Source of the DNA: UMGS1387 sp045539625
GTDB lineage: Bacteria; Bacillota; Clostridia; Oscillospirales; CAG-382
Length of the DNA: 49,892 nucleotides
Direction: 5' to 3'
Assembly (NCBI GenBank): GCA_045539625.1
Contig: JAZQFS010000122.1
Location: 1-49,892, forward strand
A program made the position numbers and the translations under genes. This document shows, one piece after another, positions 37,266-45,908 of the stretch (position 1 is its first letter; each line of letters begins with the position of its first letter). Under the pieces are notes generated by a model that saw nothing but the letters and a program-made list of their open reading frames with translations, did no database searches and was not told the DNA's origin.

Positions 37266-39293
37266 TTATTTTACTCGGAAAAGACCGAAGCTTCTTTGAT
37301 TGCCTGCTTTAAATGTAACATTGCCGTTATCCGAAACAGCACTTACGTCAAAGTTGGAATACATAAGCTCAAGTGTTTTTGAAGCGTCAAGACAGTTTTC
37401 AAATACGAAGCTGTCTTTTTTTGTGCAGTCACGGAATAAGAGCAGATAGCCGCTGCCGTCCTTGTCAAGTGCGGAAAAGCCCGTAAAGTTGATGCCGTAA
37501 GGCTCTTGTCCTATAGGCTTTACGTCAAGATGTGCAAGGTCTTTTTTGATGCTGTTGTGGATTTTCATTATCTTGCCAAGAGTTTCAAGGTCATCTTGTG
37601 CGATGTTTGACATTTCCGTCCATAACAGAGGACAGGCAAACATGGTGATGGCAAAAAGATAGTCCTGAGTATAGTTCATGGGAGCAAGAATATCGTCGTC
37701 ACGGTAGCTTCCCTTGCCTAAAAGTCTGTTCGGCATTTCAATCTGGAAACGCTGTGCAGGCAAAAATTCCGAAAGCTGCCATAGGTTTCTCAGGGAGCTG
37801 AAGGGATAATATGTGTAGGTATTTAATCTGTCCTTGTAGTTTTTCGCATATCTGTTTTCAAGGAACAGATTGCCGTACTGTTTGTTGAAAAGATATCCCC
37901 ATCTCTTCTGATTTCCCGTAATGTCCATATCAAGGCTTACCTTGTTGTCAGTTCTGCTCAAAACCTCTTTTACAAAGTGCATAAGCTTTGTGCCGATGGT
38001 GGAGTTTATTACATCAACTCCGTCGATTTTAAAGAACTTAACATCATAATTTTTGTAAAGACTTACTACCGTTTCAATGTCCTTGTCAACGTTTTCGTAG
38101 TTATTTGCAAAGTCAGGGCTGAACCAAAGACCTACATGTGCACCGTTTTCCATAATGGTGTCGGTTACTTTTTTGAAGCCCGAAGGGAACTTGTGAGGAG
38201 CGGGCATCCAGAAATCGGGATCTGTGTTGTAGTAACCGCTTCCCCATACGCCTTCGCCCTGCTTTATAAATCTTGAGTTTGCGGTGAGACCTTTCTGCCA
38301 GCCGTCGTCAAGCTGTATGATGTCAACGCCGATTTTTCCGCCTGCCTCTGCTTCCTGCAGCATAAATTCCTCGCAGATTCTGCTGTCGCCGTTCCTGTCG
38401 CCCCAGGTGTTTGACATGGTAAATGTACCCTTGTCGCCTTCCTTCCATTCAAGGCGGTAGTACTTTTTGTAGCCGGAAAGAAGCTTGTCTGCTTCTCCCA
38501 CGCCTATTGTAACGTTATACAGCTGAATGGAATGGTTGAAGGTCTGTACACCTGACATATCAACGCCCATACCCTTGATGTATGCTCTTGCAAATTTGCG
38601 GAAGTTTGCGTCAAATTCGCTGTCCTTAAAACGTCCGAAGGCACACGGTGCTTCCTTTACAAGCATAAAGGCTTCCCCGTCAGTATAGTCTTCCATAATG
38701 AAAAACTGTCCCTTGAAGGTGTTGTGCCAGTGGGAACTAAACATAAGCTCGGTTTGTTTTTTAACCACGTTGTTATGAACGTCGGTAAAGTCGATAAGCT
38801 CGGTCGTGTGTATTTTTACATGCTCATTTTTAAAACCCACAGCCTCGATGTCATCTGTATCTGCTTTGATGTAGCCTTGGTATTCTTCCTCACAGATGTT
38901 GACTGCAACGCCTGTGCCGAACTTTCCGTCAAGGCTGAGGGTTGTGTTTATAAATCCGCAGTCGGGATATATTCTGAAGTAGGCATAAACGCTTGCTTCG
39001 TCCTTGTCAAAATGTACTTCGGCAACGCAAGACCGGTTTGAAAAGCCCTCTCTGTTGTCTGCGTAGGCATACACCGACACTCTGCTTGAAGCAAAGTCAA
39101 AGCCGGGAATACCGAAAAGCACGCACTTTTCATCGTTCATTGAACGAAATTCATATCCTGTCTTTACGTTTTTCAGATAAACCGAAGCGGGAATACCGTT
39201 TTCAAGGCTGATACATCTTTCGATAATGCCGTTGCCTATTGTAAGAACACTGTCTGCATATTTTACAAAGCAGTCTTTAAATTCAAAATACAT
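37266..39293 (-). CDS. GH36-like alpha-galactosidase family protein
   Basis: A 675-residue cytoplasmic glycoside hydrolase of the GH36/clan D type. After an N-terminal beta-sandwich (to about 270) the barrel shows IQLDDGWQKG (about 335), GLWFSPDFAN and FFKIDGVD (about 430), where the aspartate would be the nucleophile. SLDMDITGNQKRWGYLF follows and GSYRDDDILAPMNYTQDY lies in the acid/base region. No signal peptide is visible, so it would act on imported oligosaccharides. The sugar cannot be fixed from the motifs; alpha-galactoside is the family norm. It is the second gene after the CE15-like esterase, ten bases away. Confidence 0.75.
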   Translation of the reverse strand: MYFEFKDCFVKYADSVLTIGNGIIERCISLENGIPASVYLKNVKTGYEFRSMNDEKCVLFGIPGFDFASSRVSVYAYADNREGFSNRSCVAEVHFDKDEASVYAYFRIYPDCGFINTTLSLDGKFGTGVAVNICEEEYQGYIKADTDDIEAVGFKNEHVKIHTTELIDFTDVHNNVVKKQTELMFSSHWHNTFKGQFFIMEDYTDGEAFMLVKEAPCAFGRFKDSEFDANFRKFARAYIKGMGVDMSGVQTFNHSIQLYNVTIGVGEADKLLSGYKKYYRLEWKEGDKGTFTMSNTWGDRNGDSRICEEFMLQEAEAGGKIGVDIIQLDDGWQKGLTANSRFIKQGEGVWGSGYYNTDPDFWMPAPHKFPSGFKKVTDTIMENGAHVGLWFSPDFANNYENVDKDIETVVSLYKNYDVKFFKIDGVDVINSTIGTKLMHFVKEVLSRTDNKVSLDMDITGNQKRWGYLFNKQYGNLFLENRYAKNYKDRLNTYTYYPFSSLRNLWQLSEFLPAQRFQIEMPNRLLGKGSYRDDDILAPMNYTQDYLFAITMFACPLLWTEMSNIAQDDLETLGKIMKIHNSIKKDLAHLDVKPIGQEPYGINFTGFSALDKDGSGYLLLFRDCTKKDSFVFENCLDASKTLELMYSNFDVSAVSDNGNVTFKAGNQRSFGLFRVK

Positions 39294-39303
39294 GGTTTTC
39301 TCC

Positions 39304-40383
39304 TCAGTTCAAGTGTTTTTTTACAAACTTCATATACTCCAGCCAGTCAAGTCTTGAGAAATAGTGGTTGCCAATTCTTATGTGGTAGCCGATTGTGCCG
39401 TCGTGGAAGCTCTCGCCTGTTTCGGGAAGTCTGTCGGGACAGATAAAGCCTGTCTTGCCCATTTTTTCATAGTACTTGCCTGATACGTATGCACACAGAT
39501 ACTCGTTTATCTGGTCTGCCCAATGGTCGTTTTCGGCACTTGCGATGTACATATGTCTCGGATAAATACAGCCTGCGAAAAAGTGCTGGTCAAAGGGCAT
39601 CTCCTGAGGCTTTCCCACATAGTTCTTGTAATTTTCGCAGAACCAGAAGGGGAACGCCCTTGTGATAATTTCCGTAGTTTCCGCCATAAAGCCCTGTTTT
39701 CCGGGTATTTTGTGCTGATGGTTTCTTTCGATTGCCGCACCGCCGCAGCCCGAATCGTTGGAGAAAACAAACTTGAATCTGTCGTCAAAGGCACCTGTTA
39801 CTAGGGCTGTTTTTCCAAGTCTTGAATGTCCGCAGACAGCCACGTTTTCAAAGTCAATGTCGTCCTTGTGGTTGATTTCCATGTAGTCAAGGGTTCTCAT
39901 TGCCGCCCATGCCCACATCATGATTTTACCCGTACCGTTGCCGCCTTTTTTGATGCCGTCGGGATAGATTGTCTTTGCAAGGCCGTTTGAGAAATCGTTG
40001 TCATCGCTTGTTACTTCTGTGTAGCAGAATGAATCGATGGCAAAGCCGTTGTCAAATATTTCCTCGGTGGGCTGGTAAATGTCGGGAACGTCGGGGCGGA
40101 AGTTTATGTGAACGAAAAGCGGTCTTTTTTCTCCTTTTTTTGCAGGAACGGTAACCTTAATGGGAAAGGAAAAATCCTCGCCGCAAAGCTTGCCGTAAAG
40201 TCTGACGTGAGTTTCAACGGCACGTCCTGCACATGAGCGCAGATTGGTTGCAAGTATTTCAAAATTCAATTCCTCGGGCTTTTTCGGAAGAAAGCCGTAT
40301 TCATATTCCTGAAGAAGTCTTTTACAGTCGTCTTTAGACGGAATTTCAGGCAGATTATAGTTTTTAAGCATACTGTCAAGCAT
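39304..40383 (-). CDS. CE15-like alpha/beta-hydrolase (glucuronoyl esterase family)
   Basis: A 359-residue hydrolase. The nucleophile elbow reads VCGHSRLGKTALV (about 185-197), as in the GxSRxGK motif of carbohydrate esterase family 15, and SNDSGCGGAAIERN follows. A C-terminal GNHYFSRLDWLEYMKFVKKHL carries the probable catalytic histidine. CE15 enzymes cleave ester links between lignin or alkyl groups and 4-O-methyl-glucuronate on xylan. No signal peptide is seen, so an intracellular target is likely. AGGAGG precedes the ATG. It leads an operon with the GH36-like gene, placed between the two microcompartment operons. Confidence 0.75.
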   Translation of the reverse strand: MLDSMLKNYNLPEIPSKDDCKRLLQEYEYGFLPKKPEELNFEILATNLRSCAGRAVETHVRLYGKLCGEDFSFPIKVTVPAKKGEKRPLFVHINFRPDVPDIYQPTEEIFDNGFAIDSFCYTEVTSDDNDFSNGLAKTIYPDGIKKGGNGTGKIMMWAWAAMRTLDYMEINHKDDIDFENVAVCGHSRLGKTALVTGAFDDRFKFVFSNDSGCGGAAIERNHQHKIPGKQGFMAETTEIITRAFPFWFCENYKNYVGKPQEMPFDQHFFAGCIYPRHMYIASAENDHWADQINEYLCAYVSGKYYEKMGKTGFICPDRLPETGESFHDGTIGYHIRIGNHYFSRLDWLEYMKFVKKHLN

Positions 40384-40498
40384 ATTGAAAACCTCCTTGA
40401 ACTGTTTATTACAGTATAATATCGGTGACGGGAAAAGTCAAGAATATTTTTGCCTTTTTGGCAGATAATACAATACAAAAAGAAAGGAGTGAAAAAGG

Positions 40499-41518
40499 GT
40501 GTCGGACTTAAGATATCCCAAGGTTTTTAAAAAGGCGGTATGTATATCGGAAACAGCCTGCTTCGGCTCTTCCCTTGAAAGTGAAGGTCCTTTCGGAAAA
40601 TATCTTGACGGCTGTATAAGCGATGTGCCCGACAAGGACGGAACATGGGAAAAGCTTGAAAGTGAAACGGTAAAAAGTACGCTTTGCCGCCTTATAGAAA
40701 AATCCGAAAAAAAGGAATGTGATATAGGTGCTGTCTTAGGCGGCGACCTTATGAATCAGTGTACGGGCTGTGCCTACGGGGTTGAAAGCTTTGATATACC
40801 GTATTTCGGTCTTTACGGAGCGTGCTCAACCTTTGCAGAGGGGCTGATATTGGGCGCTTGTATGTTAGAGGCAGACTTTTCCGAAAACTGCATTGCCGCC
40901 GCTTCGTCAAGCTTTTACACGGCGGAAAGACAGTACAGATTTCCTTTGAATTACGGCTCATTTCCGAAATCCACAAGCCAGCATACCGTAACAGGCTGCG
41001 GTGCAGCTTTTCTGGAAAGCAAGCAAGACAGAACAAAAGGCGTATTTATCCGAAGTGTTCTGCCGGGAATTGTTATTGACCGAGGTATAACAAATGCCTC
41101 CAATATGGGTGCGGCAATGGCAACGGCTGCTGCTGACACAATACTTCGCTTTCTCAAGGCAACAGGCAAAAAATTAAGTGACTACAGCGTTGTAGCCACA
41201 GGAGATTTGGGCAAAATCGGTCTTGATATGGCAAAGGAAATGTTAGCCTGCCACGGTTACGAGGATAAGACGGGAATATTCACAGATTGCGGTGTGGAAA
41301 TTTATGACCTTGAAAAGCAGGACGTATCCTGCGGAGGCTCGGGCTGCGGCTGCAGTGCCGTCAGCTTTTGCGGATATTATTATGACTGTCTAAAGAAAGG
41401 TCTTGTAAAAAATATGCTCCTTATCGGAACAGGTGCAATGATGAGTCCCCAGTCGCTTTTGCAGGGACTGTCCATACCTGCGGTTGCACATCTTGTAGAG
41501 ATTGAGGCGGTAATATGA
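40499..41518 (+). CDS. spoVAD: Stage V sporulation protein AD
   Basis: SpoVAD is part of the SpoVA channel that moves dipicolinic acid into the forespore and out on germination, and it binds dipicolinic acid. The 339-residue thiolase-like protein has ACFGSSLESEGPFGKYLDG, VLGGDLMNQCTGCAYG, YGACSTFAEGLILG and GCGAAFLES, all typical of the family. The start is GTG at 40499 with AAGGAG nine bases before. It overlaps spoVAE by four bases. spoVAC, normally just upstream, is absent; the upstream gene is the divergent CE15-like one. Confidence 0.95.
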   Translation: MSDLRYPKVFKKAVCISETACFGSSLESEGPFGKYLDGCISDVPDKDGTWEKLESETVKSTLCRLIEKSEKKECDIGAVLGGDLMNQCTGCAYGVESFDIPYFGLYGACSTFAEGLILGACMLEADFSENCIAAASSSFYTAERQYRFPLNYGSFPKSTSQHTVTGCGAAFLESKQDRTKGVFIRSVLPGIVIDRGITNASNMGAAMATAAADTILRFLKATGKKLSDYSVVATGDLGKIGLDMAKEMLACHGYEDKTGIFTDCGVEIYDLEKQDVSCGGSGCGCSAVSFCGYYYDCLKKGLVKNMLLIGTGAMMSPQSLLQGLSIPAVAHLVEIEAVI

Positions 41519-41871
41519 CACAGTATATTTATGCCTTTGTTGTGGGCGGAGCCTTGTGTGCAATAGCTCAGGTGCTTATAGACAAAACAAAAATGACACC
41601 TGCAAGAATACTTGTAATGTATGTTGTGGGCGGTGTTGTGCTGACGGCGGTTGGATTGTACAAGCCACTTGTTGACTTTGCTTCGGCGGGAGCAACGGTG
41701 CCTCTTACGGGCTTTGGCTACAGCCTTGCCGAGGGCGTAAAAAAAGCCGTTGATGAAAACGGCCTTGTAGGTGCGTTGACGGGAGGTCTTGGCGGAACAG
41801 CGGGCGGAATTACAGCCGCCATGGTTTCGGCGCTTGTCAGTGCTCTCGTGTTTGTCAATCGCAAAAAATAG
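41515..41871 (+). CDS. spoVAE: Stage V sporulation protein AE
   Basis: A 118-residue integral membrane protein of the SpoVA channel, with about three or four helices. It starts MTQYIYAFVVGGALCAIAQ and has the conserved TPARILVMYVVGGVVLTAVGLY and the gly-rich TGGLGGTAGGITAAM near the end. It is translationally coupled to spoVAD by an ATGA overlap. Its length fits the short SpoVAE form (SpoVAEb). Five bases separate its end from the converging metallopeptidase gene, and no terminator is visible between them. Confidence 0.94.
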   Translation: MTQYIYAFVVGGALCAIAQVLIDKTKMTPARILVMYVVGGVVLTAVGLYKPLVDFASAGATVPLTGFGYSLAEGVKKAVDENGLVGALTGGLGGTAGGITAAMVSALVSALVFVNRKK

Positions 41872-41876
41872 TGTAT

Positions 41877-42371
41877 TTAAGGTACGCACGCCTGTTTTTT
41901 CAGCTCATCGAGAAAAGCATAAAACTCCTTTGAATGGTTTTTGTGCTTTATGTGTGCAAGCTCGTGTAAAATTACGCCGTCAACAAAATCACGGCTTTGT
42001 GTCATAAGATACAGCGAAAAGCACAGAGCGTTCTTGCCGCTGCAGCTTCCGTGGCGAGTCTTGGCACTTGTGATTTTTACGGACGAGGGGTAAAGAGAAA
42101 ACATTTTTGCAAAATATTCCACTCTCGGCGGAATTATTCTCTTTGCCTCCTGCCGCATTTTTTCTATGTCGCTTTCGGTGAAGCTTACGGCATTTTCTTT
42201 TCTTTGGCAGGCGGTTTTAAGATTTGTTTCAATCCACTTTTCGTGCTTTGACACAAAATCCTTAATCAGCTTTTTGCTGCAACGAAGCGGCGCACGCACC
42301 ACAACCTCGGCGTCTCTTGTAATCTGTATGCAAAGAGTCTTTCTTGATGAGTAGATGATTTTGTACTGCAT
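41877..42371 (-). CDS. YgjP-family zinc metallopeptidase
   Basis: A 164-residue protein of the YgjP/UTP pyrophosphatase-related metallopeptidase family. The zinc motif HELAHIKHKNHSKEF (about 136-150) contains HExxH and the third histidine. The middle segment KITSAKTRHGSCSGKNALCFS is the family's W-G-S-C block in altered form. The N-terminal half is helical and basic. The true substrate is unknown. It lies 13 bases after the Nudix gene and is probably cotranscribed with it. Confidence 0.82.
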   Translation of the reverse strand: MQYKIIYSSRKTLCIQITRDAEVVVRAPLRCSKKLIKDFVSKHEKWIETNLKTACQRKENAVSFTESDIEKMRQEAKRIIPPRVEYFAKMFSLYPSSVKITSAKTRHGSCSGKNALCFSLYLMTQSRDFVDGVILHELAHIKHKNHSKEFYAFLDELKKQACVP

Positions 42372-42384
42372 TCAGACATTCCTT

Positions 42385-42852
42385 TCAGTACAGGGTAATG
42401 CTGTTTTCCCTCTTACCTCTGTAATCAATTCCGTAAAATTCCGTTATTTCTCCCAAGAATATTTTAAGATAGTCTTCAAAGTGAGGACACAGATCCATTT
42501 GTGCAAGCTTATCCTTATTTGCCCAGAAAACCTCACCCTCTTCAGTTTCTTTTTTAAGAGTGCCGCTGTAATCGCTTGTTTTGTAGCAAAGCACGATGTA
42601 TCTTGAATTGTCATCGGCGTGTACCCAGTTGACGGTGCCGCAAAGCTTAAGGTTTTTAACGGTAAGCCCTGTTTCCTCATACACTTCACGAACGGCACTT
42701 TCAACAAAGCTTTCGCCTTCTTCAACGTGACCGCCCGGAAAGCAGATACCGCACCAGTAAAGCCTTCTGTGCTGGACTACGGCTTTTCCTGTTTTGCTGT
42801 CCTCTATCATTATCATATTGGTTATTTCAACATTTTGTGTTTCTTTACTCAT
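42385..42852 (-). CDS. Nudix hydrolase (8-oxo-dGTP diphosphatase type)
   Basis: A 155-residue Nudix protein. The box is GGHVEEGESFVESAVREVYEETGL (about 41-64), with all the acidic metal ligands. Several short Nudix proteins of this kind in Firmicutes are called 8-oxo-dGTP diphosphatases (MutT-like), but the substrate is not proven by sequence. ATG at 42852 is chosen because GGAGCG lies before it; the longer frame has no ribosome site. It is transcribed away from the THF riboswitch. Confidence 0.85.
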   Translation of the reverse strand: MSKETQNVEITNMIMIEDSKTGKAVVQHRRLYWCGICFPGGHVEEGESFVESAVREVYEETGLTVKNLKLCGTVNWVHADDNSRYIVLCYKTSDYSGTLKKETEEGEVFWANKDKLAQMDLCPHFEDYLKIFLGEITEFYGIDYRGKRENSITLY

Positions 42853-42953
42853 ATATACGCTCCAAAAATCAAATTTCCACACAATTTTAACACGAAAAAG
42901 GCGTTTTGTAAATATATTCCCTTTATTTTAACGGATTTGCAAAAAAGTAAGTA

Positions 42954-42982
42954 TTGACAGAATGGCATAACGGTGCTAAAAT
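42954..42982 (+). promoter_or_regulatory. Sigma-A promoter of the folT operon
   Basis: TTGACA and TAAAAT are 17 bases apart; the riboswitch starts 12 bases after the -10. Confidence 0.85.
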
Positions 42983-42993
42983 AGCCTTATCAA

Positions 42994-43097
42994 AGCAGAG
43001 TAGAAGACCTGTGCGTCAAGTGCCGAAGGGACGGGGAGTTTGCCTTTCGGACGAAAAGACTTATGTCTTGCGGTGAGGTTTTCGCATCCCGCTGCTG
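42994..43097 (+). promoter_or_regulatory. THF riboswitch (folate sensing)
   Basis: The leader reads GCAGAGTAGAAGACC...GCGTCAAGTG at its 5' side and GCGGTGAGG...CGCATCCCGCTGC at its 3' side. These are the conserved AGAGUAG, GCGU-AAGUG, GCGGUGA and CGCAUCC-GCU elements of the tetrahydrofolate riboswitch, closed by AGCAG/CTGCT. It senses reduced folates and usually lowers expression of folT. The two next genes are a folate transporter and folylpolyglutamate synthase, which fits. Confidence 0.93.
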
Positions 43098-43123
43098 CAT
43101 ACTGTGTAAAGATATATTTTTTG

Positions 43124-43151
43124 CCTCCTGTATGTAGCAAATTACAGGAGG
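43124..43151 (+). promoter_or_regulatory. Ribosome-site-sequestering hairpin before folT
   Basis: CCTCCTGTA pairs with TACAGGAGG, hiding the folT ribosome binding site in a nine-pair stem. It is the likely output switch of the THF riboswitch, acting on translation. ATTTTT follows, so partial termination is also possible. Confidence 0.8.
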
Positions 43152-43158
43152 TATTTTT

Positions 43159-43701
43159 ATGTCAAAAAAACGTCTTTACCAAATCACATCCTGCGCAATG
43201 CTGACGGCTCTTTCAATTATTTTTGAAAGAATTATCACCATAACACCGCCGTCAAACACTATGGATATCCGCATAACCTTTGCAAATGTTCCCATTATTC
43301 TTGCGGGACTTTTTGTTTCCCCTTTAATGGGGGGGGTGTGCGGTGTGGTCAGCGATCTTATCGGCTGTATTATCAGCGGATATGCGCCCTTTCCCATACT
43401 TACGGCAGCACCCTTTGTAACAGGGCTTGTGCCGTCGCTTGTTTTCAAAGCCTCGGGACTTGAAAAAAGACAGAATACCGGTTTTTTAACCAACAGTGCC
43501 GTACTTGCTTTTGCGGTGCTTGTCAGCCACATTCTCTCGTCTGCGCTTATAACCACATACGGCCTTTGCGTTATGAGAGGTGTTGGATTTGTGCCTATGT
43601 TTGTGACACGTATTCCGTCAATGGTGATAGGCGTTGCAATTGATGCTGTGATTATATGTGTTTTGTATACACCGCTGAGGAAGGCTTTGAAAAAACTTTA
43701 A
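43159..43701 (+). CDS. folT: Folate ECF transporter substrate-binding protein FolT
   Basis: A 180-residue membrane protein with about six helices, the S component of an energy-coupling-factor transporter. It starts MSKKRLYQITSCAMLTALSII and has MDIRITFANVPIILAG, FVSPLMGGVCGVVSDLIGC and RIPSMVIG, the usual pattern of FolT. It binds folate and works with EcfA, EcfA' and EcfT, which are not in the window. The THF riboswitch upstream makes folate the probable ligand; without it the call would be only 'ECF S component'. folC follows after six bases. Confidence 0.93.
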   Translation: MSKKRLYQITSCAMLTALSIIFERIITITPPSNTMDIRITFANVPIILAGLFVSPLMGGVCGVVSDLIGCIISGYAPFPILTAAPFVTGLVPSLVFKASGLEKRQNTGFLTNSAVLAFAVLVSHILSSALITTYGLCVMRGVGFVPMFVTRIPSMVIGVAIDAVIICVLYTPLRKALKKL

Positions 43702-43713
43702 GAGGAAATGACA

Positions 43714-45003
43714 ATGACAATAAACGAAGCTTTATCATATATCCATAAAACCAAATGGCTTGGCTCAAAGCCCGGTCTTGACAGAACAAACAGGCTGCTC
43801 TCTCTTATGGGCAATCCTCATAAGGAGCTGAAGTTTGTCCACGTCGCAGGCACAAACGGCAAAGGCTCGGTGTGCTCCTGCCTTGCATCGATACTTAAAG
43901 AAGCGGGATACAAGACAGGTCTTTATACTTCTCCCTACATAAATGTGTTTAACGAAAGAATGCAGGTTGACGGGCAGATGATAAGCAACGAAAAGCTTTG
44001 CGAGCTGACAGAATTTATAAAACCCTTTGCCGACAGTATGACGGACGATCCGCCAACGGAGTTTGAGCTGATAACGGCACTTGCCATGGAGTATTTCCGC
44101 CGAGAAAAGTGTGACATTGTTGTGCTTGAGGTGGGAATGGGCGGTGAGCTTGACTCCACAAATGTCATTGATACGCCCGAAGCGGCTGTAATTATGGCAA
44201 TTGACCTTGACCACACGGCGTTTCTCGGAGATACCGCCGAGAAGGTTGCTTCGGCAAAGGCGGGCATTATAAAGAAAAACACCGACGTTGTCATTTATGA
44301 CGGCACAGCCGGTGTGGAAAAAGTATTTGAAGACAGATGCAAAGAGACGGGCTCACGTCTTTACAGAGCGGACTTTTCAAAGCTTTGCGATGTTGAAGCA
44401 AATCTTGATTTTGTAAAGTTCGGCTATGGTGCTTTCAAGGACATAAAGCTTGGTCTTGTGGGACTGTATCAGCCCAAAAACGCCTGTGTTGCAATTAAGA
44501 CAAGCCTTGTGCTGCGTGAAAAAGGTTATAATATTTCTGATAAAAATATTTATGACGGTCTTGAAAAGGTAAAGTGGGCGGGACGGTTTGAAATATTGGG
44601 AAAAAATCCCGTTTTTGTTCTTGACGGTGCACACAATCCCCACGGAATGGCAGGCACGGTACAAAGTCTGAGGAAGCATTTTCCCGAAGGCGGCATACAT
44701 TTTCTTGTGGGAGCAATGGCGGACAAGGACGTTAAGGGCATGATGAGTATGCTTTTGCCGCTGAGTTCCGACTTTGTGGCAGTGCGTCCCGATAATGACA
44801 GAGCTATGAGCGCAGAGGACTTGAAAGAGGTGCTGTGCTTGCTTGGTGCAAAGGCGGAAAGTGCACGCAATGTGGAAGAGGGTGTCGCAAAGGTACTTGA
44901 AAAAGCATGTAAGAACGGCGTGTGCGCATGCCTCGGTTCACTGTATTTTTCGGGCGAAATAAGACAGGCTTATAAAAAAATTACGGGAAAAGAAAATGTG
45001 TAA
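43714..45003 (+). CDS. folC: Folylpolyglutamate synthase / dihydrofolate synthase
   Basis: FolC joins glutamate to dihydropteroate and adds further glutamates, which keeps folates in the cell. The 429-residue protein has the P-loop VAGTNGKGSVCSCLAS (about 46-61), the following YTSPYINVFNERMQVDG, VVLEVGMGGELDSTNV and, in the C-terminal domain, LDGAHNPHGM. ATG at 43714 gives a better distance to GAGGA than the ATG six bases before. It is the second gene of the THF-riboswitch operon; its stop overlaps the start of the queG-like gene. Confidence 0.94.
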   Translation: MTINEALSYIHKTKWLGSKPGLDRTNRLLSLMGNPHKELKFVHVAGTNGKGSVCSCLASILKEAGYKTGLYTSPYINVFNERMQVDGQMISNEKLCELTEFIKPFADSMTDDPPTEFELITALAMEYFRREKCDIVVLEVGMGGELDSTNVIDTPEAAVIMAIDLDHTAFLGDTAEKVASAKAGIIKKNTDVVIYDGTAGVEKVFEDRCKETGSRLYRADFSKLCDVEANLDFVKFGYGAFKDIKLGLVGLYQPKNACVAIKTSLVLREKGYNISDKNIYDGLEKVKWAGRFEILGKNPVFVLDGAHNPHGMAGTVQSLRKHFPEGGIHFLVGAMADKDVKGMMSMLLPLSSDFVAVRPDNDRAMSAEDLKEVLCLLGAKAESARNVEEGVAKVLEKACKNGVCACLGSLYFSGEIRQAYKKITGKENV

Positions 45004-45799
45004 AAATACGTTGTTTGCAAGGATTAATACTTTTCTTGAACAGGAAGGCATAGAATACTGCAAGGCACTTGAGTTTTCAAGGTGCAGTGTAATAAATCAA
45101 AGGCGTATGCCTGAATTTGACGTAAAAAGCGCCGTTGTCTTTCTGATGCCCTATAAGACGGGCGATTATCCTCACAGAAATGTGTCGCTTTACAGCGTCA
45201 GCCGAGACTATCACCTTTATGCAAAAATGCTGGCTGAAAAGTTAAATGCGGCTTTTTCGGAAGACGGCAAAGGCTTTTATCTTACTGCCGATTCGTCGCC
45301 CGTAGATGAGAGGGCGGCGGCAGTTGAGTGCGGTCTTGGCGTAATGGGAGAAAACGGTCTTGTCATAAATGAAAAATACGGAAGCTATGTTTTTGTGGGA
45401 ACGATACTTACGGACGCTGTGTTTGAGGAAGGCGAATATGCACCGAAAACGGATATAAAAAAAGTGTGCCTCGGCTGCGGAAGATGCAAAGAGGCGTGCG
45501 GATATCTGAGGGGCGACGGCGGCGTGTGCCTGTCAGAGCTCACCCAGAAAAAAACGCTTGATGAAAACGAGCTTGCTGCGGTGCGGTCAAACAGAATCCG
45601 CTGGGGCTGCGACACCTGTCAGCAGGTGTGTCCCATGAACAAGGAGGTACATAATACGCCAATACCGTTTTTTCACGAGGCTGTTCTGCCATGGGTGAGC
45701 GTGCAAATAATAGAAAATATGACGGACGAAGAATTTGAAAGCCGTGCTTACAGCTGGAGAGGCAAAAAGGTTATATTGAGAAATTTGTCGGATGAATGA
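44996..45799 (+). CDS. Short epoxyqueuosine reductase-like iron-sulfur protein (QueG family)
   Basis: A 267-residue protein with the QueG N-terminal DUF1730 region and two [4Fe-4S] motifs: CLGCGRCKEACG (about 158) and CDTCQQVCPMNK (about 203). QueG reduces epoxyqueuosine to queuosine in tRNA using cobalamin. This version is about 110 residues shorter than E. coli QueG and lacks the C-terminal HEAT-like part, so its activity may differ. It overlaps the end of folC by eight bases and is cotranscribed with it. The tail reads YSWRGKKVILRNL, which is the conserved R..L..RN segment that follows the second cluster. Confidence 0.83.
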   Translation: MCKNTLFARINTFLEQEGIEYCKALEFSRCSVINQRRMPEFDVKSAVVFLMPYKTGDYPHRNVSLYSVSRDYHLYAKMLAEKLNAAFSEDGKGFYLTADSSPVDERAAAVECGLGVMGENGLVINEKYGSYVFVGTILTDAVFEEGEYAPKTDIKKVCLGCGRCKEACGYLRGDGGVCLSELTQKKTLDENELAAVRSNRIRWGCDTCQQVCPMNKEVHNTPIPFFHEAVLPWVSVQIIENMTDEEFESRAYSWRGKKVILRNLSDE

Positions 45800-45829
45800 G
45801 TCGCACAGAGCGGCTCGTTTTTCTTTTTG
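45798..45829 (+). terminator. Rho-independent terminator of the folT-folC-queG-like operon
   Basis: GAGTCGC and GCGGCTC form a seven-pair stem starting inside the stop codon, followed by GTTTTTCTTTTTG. Confidence 0.85.
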
Positions 45830-45908
45830 TGTGTTTTGCCCTCTGAAAACTATCACATAACCTGTATAAACACAGATTTGTTTGGGAAAAAGTGCCAAAA
45901 GTCCAACA

